A stretch of 64,000 nt of DNA from Sorex araneus (lineage: Eukaryota; Chordata; Mammalia; Eulipotyphla; Soricidae): assembly GCF_027595985.1 (NCBI RefSeq), contig NC_073303.1, positions 24,892,181 to 24,956,180 on the forward strand. Direction: 5' to 3'. Shown piece by piece: positions 36,513-47,900 of the stretch; within the stretch, counting starts at the first letter, position 1; every line of letters begins with the position of its first letter. Made by a program: the position numbers and the translations under genes. The notes under the pieces are model-generated. The model worked only from the letters and a program-made list of their open reading frames with translations, searched no databases and was not told the origin of the DNA.

Positions 36513-37316
36513 CACCCTCATGGAACCTGGGGTCCTATGGGGAAGGTGGACGTCAGAGATACTCAAGTGTTGTCACCTCAGGCGGTGACAGGCAGACGAC
36601 AGAAGCTGTTTCTCGGGCTCCTGCAGGCTGGAAGTCTGAGATCCAGGGGCTTGGAAGCTCCTGGACATTCCTGATCCCAGACACCATCTTCCTTCTGGTC
36701 CTCACACGCTGAGCCTCTTTCCTAAGGACGTTTGTCTCTGAGCAAGTCATCTCCCCAAGGAACATCTTCCTGATCTCATCACCTTGCACTTTGGAAGTTA
36801 GGGGAACCATAAACATCCCTTTTATGGCCCACGAGGCAGGGATGAGGGGATGTGGCTCAAATGGTGCCACCTCATGTGGCAGGGATCTGAGTTGGATCCC
36901 TGGTGGATCCCTAGTGCCACCTTCCCACCGACCCCCCCACACCACTGGGTGCAGTCTTGGTGGCACCTGGGCCTGAGAGTGGCCCCCTGGGCACCCCATC
37001 CTTGCTGGGTGTGGCCCTATATCAAAGTCATGAATGCCTGGGTTGACTCTGATCCATCTGTGTGTATCCCACATGCTCCTGGGTTCGACAGGCACAAGGT
37101 AACCCCCATCAGCTGTCTGAGAGTCTCAGCTACTCAGTGCTGGATGTAGGGGAGCCGCTGGCTGGCTCTGCAATGGGGTTGGGTGAACGGGTGGGAGGAG
37201 AGGGAGCGTGAGGTCCGTCTACATGCTAGAAAAGAAGCCGAACAAAGAGTTATAGGACAACGTCCCCACTCCACGATAACTCAGGCCAGCTCTGGGCCCA
37301 CTTGGTGGCTTTTGGG

Positions 37317-37492
37317 GTTTGGTTTTGGTTCTGGTTTTTGGTCCATGCCTAGTGGTGCTCAGGACTTTCTCCTGCCTCTGTGCTCAGGGATGACTCCTGG
37401 CAGTGCTCAGGGAACTTGAGGTGGTGGTGGGGATGGAAGCTGGGTCTGAAGCATGCAGGGCCACTGCCCCGTCCGCTGTCCTCTCTCTCACC
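37317..37492 (-). mobile_element. Old SOR-related SINE
   Basis: Antisense 'tagtggtgctcaggactttctcctgcctctgtgctcagggatgactcctggcagtgctcagggaac', degenerate head; in BNIP5 putative intron 1. Confidence 0.65.
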
Positions 37493-38332
37493 CCACTCCG
37501 TGGCTTGTCACTGCAGCTGAGTGTGTCCTGGTGACATCATGTCTTATCAGACATCTTGTGATCTAGTCGTCATTGGGGATTTCTGCACAGTCTTGGACTT
37601 TGCTCTGAAACCACTTTCTGCCAAGGCCACGGTCAAGTTTACAGAGGAGCTGGGGTGACCGGGCAGCAGAGTTTGCTTTGTATTTTTGGTTTGATTTTTA
37701 TTTCAGGGCTCTCGATTTTGTCTTCACTGAATGCTGAGTTATGAGGAGACGGTCCTGTGAGTGTGTTAGGAATGGAGTGTCATCAATGGAATGCAGGGGA
37801 TTTTTCTTTTTTTCTTTTTTGAAGTAAAACAGATTTTATTTGGAAGTTTTTAAAGGGGAGGAGGGAGGGAGAGGGAGAGAGTAACTTGCTTAAGGGAAAA
37901 TGAGGGATTCTCCAAGGACGGAGAGAGCCCCTCCACACACCCCAGCGTTAGAGAGGAATGTACACATCTCAAGAAGGGAGATGCAAGCGTCACACATGCT
38001 CGAACACCACATGTGCTCAGCCACGTGGGCACAAGCAGCACATGAGCTCAGGCAACATATGTGCCTGCAGGAGATTTTTTTCATCAGTTTTAAAATGTAA
38101 ATTTTTTTGAATGTAATTTTTAAAACACAATGGTGTTGAAGATTTTTATACTTGTTTCAACTGGTGTGAGCTTTGTTACCTATAGAAAATGCAGCAATGT
38201 TAAAAGAAGCAGAGGTGAAAGATGGTAGATTTGAGGGGAAAAAAAACGGCGACTACACTTTACTACAGTATAAAATCTGTAATCCAGGAGCATGCTGTAG
38301 TACCTTATATTTATTAGTTTATTTGCCTACTT

Positions 38333-38540
38333 TTTAATTTCATTAAAGAACTGGGATTTACAAAGTTGAATTTTAAACATATAATTTATAGTTTGGATTT
38401 TGAATAATGGGATGACAGTGCTACAGTGCTAATTTCTAGTTGGGTTTTAGACATATAATGTTCTAGCACCCATCCCCCCACCGGTGTCAACTTCCCTCCA
38501 CCATTGACCCCCAAGTTCCCACCCTCTGCCATGTGGACAG
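38333..38540 (-). mobile_element. L1-like 3' end, diverged, followed by a type-2 SINE
   Basis: It contains 'atataatgttctagcacccatccccccaccggtgtcaacttccctccaccattgacccccaagttccc', the terminal L1 pattern in antisense. A 25-base stretch near 38408 (gggatgacagtgctacagtgct) looks like the terminal piece of a type-2 SINE. Confidence 0.45.
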
Positions 38541-38542
38541 GT

Positions 38543-38740
38543 ATCACTGTATCACTGTCATCCTACCGTTGTTCATCGATTTGCTCGAGCGGGCACCAGT
38601 AACGTTTCCATTGTGAGACTTGTTGTTACTGTTTTTGGCATATCGAATACGCCACGGGTAGCTTGCCAGGCTCTGCCGTGCAGGCGGGATACTCTCGGTA
38701 GCTTGCCGGGCTCTCCGAGAGGGGCGGAGGAATCAAACCA
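38543..38740 (-). mobile_element. Type-2 SINE, head truncated
   Basis: Antisense tail and body complete to 'ggaggaatcaaacca'; the tRNA-like head is missing. Confidence 0.85.
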
Positions 38741-38974
38741 GCCCATAACATTTTAAAATGTGGTGTTTGTAGTTTGGGCCTCAGGCTTTCGGTGCGGTTG
38801 ACGCTGTGGTTTGGAGGTACAGCTATTCCACTCCCCCTCATTGCCGATGCACGCGAGGTCCCAGCCCCTGCCCCCTGTCACTTCCCTTCCTCACCTTCTA
38901 CTTCCCCACCTGATTTATTTCCCCTCTTTGTCCTTCTCCTCCTTGGACTCTGGGTTTTGTTTTCTTTTGTTTTG

Positions 38975-39134
38975 TTTTTCTTTTTGGGTCACACCTGGCA
39001 ATGCACAGGGGTCTCATGCACTCAGAAATCACTCCTGGCGGTGCTCAGGAGACCATATGGGATGCTGGGAATCGAACTTGGGTCAACCGCGTGCAAGGCA
39101 AACACCCTACCTGCTGTGCTATCACTCCAGCCCC
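38975..39134 (-). mobile_element. SOR-type SINE (type 1)
   Basis: Antisense copy lacking about 10-15 bases in the mid body ('caggggtctcatgcactcag'). An older relative follows at 39165-39300. Confidence 0.85.
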
Positions 39135-40222
39135 CTCTAGGGTTATTTTTAAACATTTAATCTTGTTTGTTTTGAGCCACACCCATGTTCAGGGCTTGTT
39201 CTCAGGGATCAGTGCTTGAGCCACCTGCAGTGCCAGGGACCAAAGGAGGGTTGGCTGCAGGCAGGGCAGGTGCCTTAACCTCTGGACCCGCTCCTGGCCC
39301 TGTTCTCCTTATTAGTAATGTGAGGTCAGGCCTGGCTGAGGGCCACGGGTCTGGAAGCACATCCCACACAGGGTGGGGTTCATGAATACGCATGCGTGAA
39401 TCTTCAGGCAAAGCCAGGTCACAAACCCAGACAAAGAGGGAAGGAAAAAAGGGGAAGGAAGGTGAACTTGTGGAAAGGCTGAATTTTACCATCTGAAGCT
39501 CTAGAAAGATCCTATCTCTGCCCACAGGGAACTTGGTGTGTGTCCAGAGAGATGCCTAAAACCGTCTCCTCGGGGCAGAGGGACTTTAGCAACCTTGAGG
39601 ACGCAGGGGCCATGGACAGGTGTCTCCCTGGGAGGGACAGGAGGATGTCTGACTCTGAACCTTGGCAGTGATGGCAGTGATGGAGTCTTGGTCTTCGTGA
39701 CGGGAGGCAGAGGCGCCAGGGAGCAGGGCTGGGGGGCAGTGGCTCTGAAGAAGAAAGAGGGGAAAGAAGAAACCGTGAGTTCTGCAGCTTGAGGGAAGAC
39801 GGGGGATGGGCCGAGGTCCCATCTCTTGGGGGATGTGCACGGTCTCTTCCCTGGGACCGCCCATCCCCCTCCCCGACTTTGGGGCTTCGCCTGTGGCTGC
39901 GGCTTCTTCACCTTCTTGGGTTCGGGGCACCCCAGCGCCAGAGAGGAAGTGGCTGACTCAATAGTTCTTTGCCTTCTCTTTCTTCTTTCTTTTTTTCCTT
40001 TTTCTTTTATTTATAAAAATGTCAGGAGGGGGGGCGGACAGGGGCATACCTGCCCGTTGCCTGTGCTCAGGCTGACTCCTGTCTTTGCATTCAGTGGATC
40101 ATTTCTGGTGGGCTCAGAGCACTAGGGGTACCAAGTATTAAACCCAGGTCGGCCATGAGCAAGGCGGCCCCAACTATATGATCCCTCTGGCCTCTCAACA
40201 CTCATAGTTTTCCTGACTAAAG

Positions 40223-40310
40223 CATCAGGCTGGGGCATGGCTCCGTGGCAGAGCAGGTACATGTGTGACACCCTGGGTTCAATTCCTAGTTCTGAAAACA
40301 TAAAACCCCA
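40223..40310 (+). mobile_element. Old tRNA-like SINE of another family
   Basis: 'gctggggcatggctccgtggcagagcaggtacatgtgtgacaccctgggttcaattcctagttctg' with good A and B boxes and an A-rich tail. It resembles an ID-like element, not the SOR head. Confidence 0.5.
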
Positions 40311-40629
40311 GAAGTGAAACGTTGTCTGCTGAGACTGTCTTGGAGCCCCATCGAGGAGGGCGAGTGTGTCCTTGATTTCAGGGTGCGTGTATGTTTGGCG
40401 GTGAGGGTGCTGGGACCAGAGTAAAGGCCAAAACCGTTTCCATTGCAGCTTTGGGGTGGGAGGGGGAGTGCTGCAGACCCTGATGCTCAGGGACCATTTC
40501 TGACTCCGCCCAGGAGAGACCCCTGAGGGTAATCAGGGGCACCATATGTGGTGCAGGGATTTAATCGGGGTTGGCCACTGCAGCTGCAACACAAAGCAAG
40601 TACCTTCCCTCATCTTTCTGGCCTAGCAA

Positions 40630-41035
40630 TGGCAGCTAATTAAATTAATTAAAACCTAAATTAATTAGGTTTTAATTAATTTATCGATTTGTTTATAATT
40701 AATAAATTATAATTTATAACAATGAATTTATCATACTATTTACTAGAACTTATCATACTATTTATTATAATATAATAAATAATATTTTATGATTATTATA
40801 TTATGTGTTGAATTATATTATACATAATATAATATTTATATATGATGTATAATATTTTCTATAAATACATACTATTTATACAACATATAGTATTTCTATA
40901 ATATATAATACATAATATTTCATAGAAATTGATTAATATAATATGATATAATAATATTATGTTGCATAATTATTATGCTGTATTTATTATTTATATTATT
41001 ATGATATTATGTTATAATATGATATAAATTTTAAT
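40630..41035. repeat. AT-rich low-complexity tract with a perfect hairpin
   Basis: About 400 bases almost wholly A and T (many 'ataatatt' words). At its left end is a perfect 19-bp inverted repeat, 40641-40659 and 40665-40683, around a 5-base loop (attaa). It lies in BNIP5 putative intron 1. Confidence 0.88.
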
Positions 41036-41052
41036 TTCCCTTTTGTTTTTTG

Positions 41053-41207
41053 TTTCTGTTTTGGGGCCACACCCAGATGTGCTCCTGGCTTTGTGCTCAG
41101 GGATCACTCCTGGTGTGATCAGGAACCATATGGGGTACTGGGGATTGAACCCAGATCAGTTACATGAAAGGGGAAAGCCTTAATCTTTTTACCATCTCTG
41201 TAGCCCC
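41053..41207 (-). mobile_element. SOR-type SINE (type 1), older
   Basis: Antisense copy next to the AT-rich tract; head diverged (accatctctgtagcccc). Confidence 0.75.
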
Positions 41208-41226
41208 AATTTAATTTCTCTTAAGA

Positions 41227-41399
41227 GGGGCTGGAGCAATAGCACAGCGGGTAGGGTGTTTGCTTTGCACGCAGCCGACCCGGGTTCGATTCCCAGCATC
41301 CCATATGGTCCCCTGAGCACCGCCAGGGGTGATTCCTGAGTGCAGAGCCAGGAGTAACCTCTGTGCATTGCCGGGTGTGACCCAAAAAGAAAAAAAAAA
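41227..41399 (+). mobile_element. SOR-type SINE (type 1)
   Basis: Full-length sense copy, flanked by ttctcttaaga at 41216-41226 and 41400-41410. A decayed relative follows at 41423-41560. Confidence 0.9.
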
Positions 41400-41598
41400 T
41401 TCTCTTAAGATTATGTACATGGGGCCAGAAAAATAGTACAAGGAAAATGATATTTATCTTGCACACAGTAAAGACCCCACATTTCATAGGTTCCCCAAGC
41501 CCTGCCAGGACTGATCCCTAAGCACAGAACAGGAGTAAGCCCTGAGCAGGTGTGGGCCAACCCACCCTTCTCCTCCCACCCCAAGAAAATTATATGCA

Positions 41599-41634
<36 letters not shown>
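41599..41634. repeat. (GA)n microsatellite
   Basis: About 17 AG units beside a decayed SINE. Confidence 0.9.
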
Positions 41635-41637
<3 letters not shown>

Positions 41638-42540
41638 GGGAATGGTGTGTTACTATCGTCACACTTACCCATGTCCCCACTCCTACCCATTTCAGAAAGA
41701 CCAGAGAACGTTTAAGGGCATCGAGCTCACTCTGGTATCCCTGGCAGACCCTAGGCTAACAATCTGTGGCACAAGGTGGGCTGATTAAATGTCTGCTGAG
41801 AAAGATGAGCCACCTTCTCCTAAGATCTCTGGGTTTCTGTCCTTCTCCCCACCGACACCATGGGGTTCGGAAACACAGCCATAGACAATAGGATCCTGTC
41901 TCTGTAGACGGAATCAGCATGTGCAACCCAGAGGCATTTCCTAACCATGAAACGACCAACAGAGTCTTTCAGATTACCTGCTTCCTCCCCGCCTTCCCCT
42001 CAGCTCACTCCCCCTGAGACTTCCTGTATGGGGCCCCAGCGGTGCCAGCGCTGCCTGATGGCCTCAGGTGACCCCCCTGGCGCCAGCTCGCAGGGGAAAG
42101 ACAACGGCAAGTCTGGGACCCTCATGTTCCCGTGTCTGCGTTTCTCCTGGCTTCTCGCTCTTTCCAACTCTTCTCCCGCTCAGACCCATCCCCACACATG
42201 AAGCCACTGTTCGAGAGTCTTAGTTTGGGCCTCTAAGCTGAGCAGAGTCACGGAGAACGTTTTATTTTCTGTTTGTTTCTTTGCTTGGTTTGGAGCCACA
42301 CCTGGGGGTGCCCTGGGCTTCCTCCTGGTTCTGAGCTCAGGGGTCACACTCCTGGCAGAACGCAACTCAACAGTGCTCCATGCCCAGAGAGGTGGAAAGG
42401 TGGAAATCAGAAACCGGAGTGACCAACCCGTGATTCTGAGCCACACTCTCTAAGAGGCTAAAAACCATCTTTACTGTGTCTCTAACACAGTCTCTAACAC
42501 AGTCTCTAACTGTGTCTCTGAATAACTTTTTAAATATTTT

Positions 42541-42706
42541 TCTTTTTGGGTCACACCCAAAAAGATGCTCAGGGGTTACTCCTGGCTCATGCACTCAGGA
42601 ATTACTCCGGGCGGTGCTTGAGGGACTATATGGGATGTCGGGGTTGAACCCAGGTCGGCCGTGTGCAAGGCAAATGCCCTACCCGCTTTGCTCCCCGCTC
42701 TGCCCC
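42541..42706 (-). mobile_element. SOR-type SINE (type 1)
   Basis: Antisense copy with a modified head (tttgctccccgctctgcccc). A decayed antisense relative lies just left (42275-42440). Confidence 0.83.
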
Positions 42707-42903
42707 CTTCTGGACAACTTTAAAGAAATGAAATAGCCCCCAAGGTTTCTGGTGTAAGCCAGGCAGAGGGCACAGCCTGCCACCAGCCCCTCCTTGCTCT
42801 GACCAGGCAGGGTCCCCCCATTTCCCAGGCAGTGTTTTACTCCACTGCTCCAGACACGTTCTTTCTGCCCTAGCAGCCCGAGATACATCAGGTGCTGTTT
42901 ACA

Positions 42904-42905
<2 letters not shown>

Positions 42906-42959
<54 letters not shown>
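42906..42959. repeat. (TG)n microsatellite
   Basis: About 26 perfect TG units, the longest pure TG run in the window. Confidence 0.93.
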
Positions 42960-42961
<2 letters not shown>

Positions 42962-43115
42962 ACGTATGTATTTCTTGAACAAGTGCCAGCTCCCTGGAGG
43001 GAGCACCCAAATACCTGAGACACCCCTCCCACCCCTATATTCAGGTTCCTCTCCTGGAAAATAAGGACCAGGCGCTCCCTTATTCTAGGGGTGGTGGAAG
43101 ATTCGAAAGTCAGTA

Positions 43116-43288
43116 GGGGCCAGAGAGATAGCGCAGTGGGTAGGGTGCTTGTCTTGCATATAGCTGACCCGGGTTCCACCCCCAACACCCCAGATGGATC
43201 CCCAGCACCGCCAGGAGTGGTCCCTGAGCACAGAGCCAGGAGTCAGCCCTGAGCATCACTGGGTGTGGCCCCCAAACAAAAATAAATT
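43116..43288 (+). mobile_element. SOR-type SINE (type 1), older
   Basis: Sense copy 145 bases before the first BNIP5 coding exon; moderate divergence (gttccacccccaacacccc). Confidence 0.82.
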
Positions 43289-43433
43289 AAACCCAAATGA
43301 GCAGCTTCCAGAGGCGACCGATGTTCCCATGTGGCAGAGGGGAGGGGTGGAGGGTGAGGGGATGGGAGGCAGTTGGAGTCTTGTTGGTTCTTGGGGGGCC
43401 CCTACTCAGGGGGACTGTTTGTTTTGGTTGTAG

Positions 43434-44005
43434 CCCCATGGAGCGTCTGTGGGACCCAGGGAAGCCTCCGCCAGGTGGGAGAACCAGCTCCCTGGACAGG
43501 TTGCAGCAGCCCAGGATGGACACAGAATCGGGGGACGCCCGGTGCCTGTCCCTGCCCACCACCCCCTGCGGGAGCCTGCCAGCCGGAAGCCGGGAGGGCC
43601 CAGCTCGGTCGGTGGACACTGGGGGGAGCACCGCCATGACGGACCGGGAGGAGTCTTGCAAGGAGCAGTTTCCTGGTGCACAGGAGAGCAAGAAGGACAA
43701 GGCCCAGAAGAGCTGGCTGAGGAACCTGCTGAGCTTTGTCCTGAGGCCGGAGGAGCCCAAAGAAAAGGCCGGCAAAAAAGTCAAGGGCAGGGAAGGCCTC
43801 CCCTCGCCCGCGGAGAGCCCCGAGGACCCAGAGCTGCCGGTGCCCGGGAGGAAGGCCCCGGACAAGAAGGGGGGCCATGGAAGACCAGAGGCCAGGGAGG
43901 CCCTGGGAGCCCGGGAGCAGGATGCCAGAGGCCGCGAGGCAGGACCCCCCGGGAAGGCCAGCACCCCCCACTCCGAGGAGGTGCCCCGGGGTCCAGCGCG
44001 CAGGG
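43434..44005 (+). CDS. BNIP5: BNIP5 coding exon 1 (contains start codon)
   Basis: The acceptor ttttggttgtag ends at 43433, and CCCC precedes ATG 43438. The exon encodes residues 1-189 and ends in phase 1 before GTGAGC. Content: the conserved SLDR motif near residue 18, a LSLPTTP motif at 37-43, an amphipathic helix SWLRNLLSFVL at 92-102, then a Lys/Glu/Gly-rich, probably disordered segment with KEKAGKKVKG at 108-117. An old SINE lies just upstream (43116-43288). A long antisense ORF overlaps but is a composition shadow. Confidence 0.88.
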
Positions 44006-44899
44006 GTGAGCAGACCAGACCCTTCTCCAGGGACACCCCCTACACCCACTCGACTCCTCAGGGCAGGACCTCCCGGGGGCTCCTTGGGCCTCTGGGACCT
44101 GGGACAGCTCTGGGGGCCCCTAGCTCCACCCCTCACAGCTGGGTGGCCTGGCCGGCAGCTTTTGTCTCTGATCTGCTTCCCCAGCCCCCTCCCCCCTTAT
44201 GAAGATGGAGACAGTCATAGCTGTCAGCTGGCCGGGAGCTGGCACCAGGAAACCGTGTTCCTGGGCATTCCCAGGGATTCTCTAGCAGACACTGCTGGGC
44301 CAGGGAGAGATGCTCAGGCAGAGGGGAGGGAGCAGGGTGGGCACAGATGGTGGGATGGGTGGGCCGGCCGCTGCTGGCCGTTGGCTCTACTCTTCTCTCC
44401 ACCGTCAATCCCTCGAGCATTGTGGCTGCCCCACCCTGGAACCTTCCACTCTCCATTTGTGAAAAGAGGGAGCTGGTGTCCAAGCATCTTCCTCTCCTGG
44501 CTCTCGGACCCCGGAGCCGGGTGTGACCGGAGAGAGATGGAGCTCGGCCGTATAGTCCCCAAAACTTAGCTCCGGGCTGGAGAGACACTAGGGGACATAG
44601 GTCATGCTTGCACGCAGCCGAGCCCAGATCACACCACCTGCCCTCATCCAGGTCTCTCCCGGGAGACCCCCAGGGAATGCTGGCGAGAGCCCTGGTGGAC
44701 CCCGGAACTGTGGGCCCGAGCAGGACCACATCCTCAGGCTCAGCCATGGAAAGAGCAACCTATGGGCTGAGAATGGCAAGAAATGGCCCTGGAGCTCTCC
44801 GAGCACTGTTTGGGAGCACCCCTCAAATGTTTTTAATGAAGAGAGCCCCAGGACAGCAGATGTTTTGGGAGATGGAGGATGGGGGGATGTCTGGTTAAG

Positions 44900-44935
<36 letters not shown>

Positions 44936-47900
44936 GTGGGGGTTACTCCCAGCAGTGCTCCAGGGAACCATGTCGTGCTGGGGATCAGACTCAGGGGCTC
45001 TCACATGCAAGGCAAGTGCTCTGCCATCAAACCACATCTCCAGCCCAAGGCAGAAACGCAGCCTTTGGGATCCGTTGGCAGGTTTGGGATCCGTTGGCTC
45101 AGCCTGCAGCTGCCCCTGCAGTGCCTGTCCCGCTCAGGCGTCCGTGCCGGCCTCTCGTGGCCGCCAGCAAAGCCAGGGCCGCACCGCGCACCCAACGGGC
45201 TTGTTCTGTCTTTATTCCAGGCAGGGAAAGGTCCGGTTACCATCACTCCATGCTCAACCAGAGCCGCCGCCGCCAGCCGGAGGAGGAGCTCAGAAAGCCC
45301 GACAGTGAGTGGAACTCGCTGGGGGTCCGGGCCTTGCACACCTGCATAGCCACGATCATCGCCACACTGCAGTTTGCGTGCCTTTATTTGCAGTGTTGCC
45401 GCCTGCAAGTCACACTCTTACCCGAGGCACACAGTTCGGATGGTGGCACTCACCCAGGGGAAGCCGCTGTGCTCACACACGCTCGCCATACTTTAGGGCA
45501 GTTTTTGCCAGGGGTCACACCCTTTGTGGTGCTCACACCAATTAGGTCACACCCTAAGCTGGGGGATTTCCCGCACTTGGTATTGTGCTTGATGCACGTG
45601 AGACCCCAGGGATTTGAACTCAGGACCAAATGATTCCAAGGCAGCCCTTTAAGCCCCATGATATTTCTCTGGATCGCATGCTGGAGATCTTAGGATGTTG
45701 TTTGGCTTTGGGGTGGCGGGGGACAGGGGGGCGCGGAGGTTGTAGGCTAGGAGAAAAATGAATTAAAAATTAACCTTCTACCCAATCATCTCCCCCAGCT
45801 TAACGTCCCAAAGCTTAGGGTTGCTGGTTTAAGAGGATTTTCACTTAATACAAAAGACCCCACTTGGTCTCACAAACCTAAGTCATTGGAAAGGGATCTC
45901 TTTGAAGCTAGAACACAGGTTCCCAAACTGATTTCCCAGGTGGCTACTTCCCCTTTCTAAGGTGGGGGGTTGCGGGGAGACTCAACACTCTTGGAAATCC
46001 AGCTTCTCTAAGTGAACAAGCGAAAAGTGGCCCCCCAATTGCACCTGAAGCTACTACCAGCGCCCCCCTCCCCCCTGCCCACATTGTCCCAGCACCCCTG
46101 GAGGCTGGTATCACTCCCTGGGGAGGGGTGAGGCTCTAACAGTCAACACTTTCTATTTGCTTTCTTCCAGAGGATGCCGTTATCCAGATGGTAGTGGAAT
46201 TTCTCAAAAAGATGGCAGAGTTGTGTGAAAAGCAGGTGAGGGGCAGCCCGTGAGTGTGAGCCCCTGCTCCCCACCCCGCCTCCCTGCTCAGCCTGTCTGC
46301 ACCTCCACGCCTCAGGCCTGCGTGGGCCCCATCACCTCGGGCCTCTCTGGGACACCAGCTGTGGTCGCTCCTCTTGCTTCTTGGGGTACTTCCTTCTCTC
46401 TTCAGGGTCGGGACTGATTCTGTTTCTCATCTCCCCCTCACAGAATGCATCGGGAAACACAAATGTCACCTGTCCAGAGGCCCGGCCACCTCAGAGCCCC
46501 ACCTGCTTGGCCCTACCTGGTAGGGGCCACCAGCCCCCCACTCCCAGCGGCTCTGGTGAGTGGGGCCCACGGTTGCCATAGCAACACTACATCTGGGTTG
46601 ACCTCTGGAACCTTCTGCAGAGCTAGAATTGGCCATTTTTGTTTGTTTGGGGGCTACACTCAGCTGTGCTCAGGGCCTAGTCCTGGCTCGACACTCAGGA
46701 ATCACTCCTGGCAGGCTTTGGGGACCATCTGGGTGGCGGGGGTCAAGCCTGGGTCAAACTGTGCGAGGCATCTTGCCTGCTGTACTAGCTCTCCAGCACC
46801 ACGGGATTGGCCATCTGAAGAGCTGCCCTCCCCCCTCTGACTTCTCTTGTGCCTTCAGCACTGGGGGCCTGGGGGCTGTGGGGAGGGGAGGAGAAAGGGG
46901 GTGTTAGCAGGTGTTGGGGTGACCTCCACACAGGGGCCCTCACGGAAGTCTAGGCAGACAGTTAGGGGCCCAGTGGGAGAGGTTCAGAATTCCTCCTGGC
47001 CTCCGAAAGCTCGGCATGAGCCCTGCCCACGACAGCCATGCAGGAGGAGCAGAGACTGGGAGCAGGAGCCAAGGGCCCCCTGACTTCTCTCCCGCAAAGG
47101 AAGACCCTTCCCCACTGAGGAATGCATGCTCAGGCATACATGCTCAGGAACATAACACATACAAGCTCAGCACATACATTCTCAACATACACATGCATGC
47201 TCAGCTCATACATGTTTAACATATTCATGCTCAGCACATACATGCACTTCACATACATACTCAGAACATGCATGCTTGGCACATACATATTTGGCATATA
47301 CATGATCGGGAATATAGCACATATATGCTCAGCATGTACATTCTCAGCATATACATGCTTGGCACATATATATTTGGCACATACATGATCGGGAATATAG
47401 CACATGCATGCTCAGCACATACATTCTCAGCATACACATGCTTGGCGCATACATATTTGGCACATACATGATCGGGAATATAGCACATACATGCTCAGCA
47501 CATACATTGTCAGCATACACATGCTTGGCACATGCAGGCCCAGCTCATACATACTTAGCACATTCATGGTCAGCACATACAGGCACAGCACATACATGCT
47601 CGGAAATATAGCACATCTATGCTCAGCACATGCATGTTTGGCACATACATACTCGGCAGAGGTCACCCTTTCAGGCCGTGGGTTCACACATCTTTTAGTG
47701 GCAGTGACCACTGGTGGTCACATCCCTTTACTGTGGTGCCCACACAGAGGTGTTGGTGGGTGGAAGTCGTCTGCCGCATGGAGGTTACAGAGAGAGAGCA
47801 CACGTGTTCCTGGAGCAGCGCTACGGGAATCACGCTCGGAGCACGTGGGTTTCCTGGGGCCAGACTCGAGAACATGGGCCATGGAGGGGCCCAAGGGGCT

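Noticed and set aside
36298-36712. Cys-Val repeat ORFs at TG tracts (also 44899, 42906, 57123)
   Set aside because: They are translations of TG microsatellites.
43287-44136. - strand ORFs of 244-249 codons
   Set aside because: They are antisense shadows of the GC-rich first BNIP5 coding exon; the sense frame is the one with homology and splice signals.
47110-47665. CRISPR-like regularly spaced repeat
   Set aside because: This is a mammalian intronic minisatellite; the spacers are themselves variants of the monomer and there are no cas genes.
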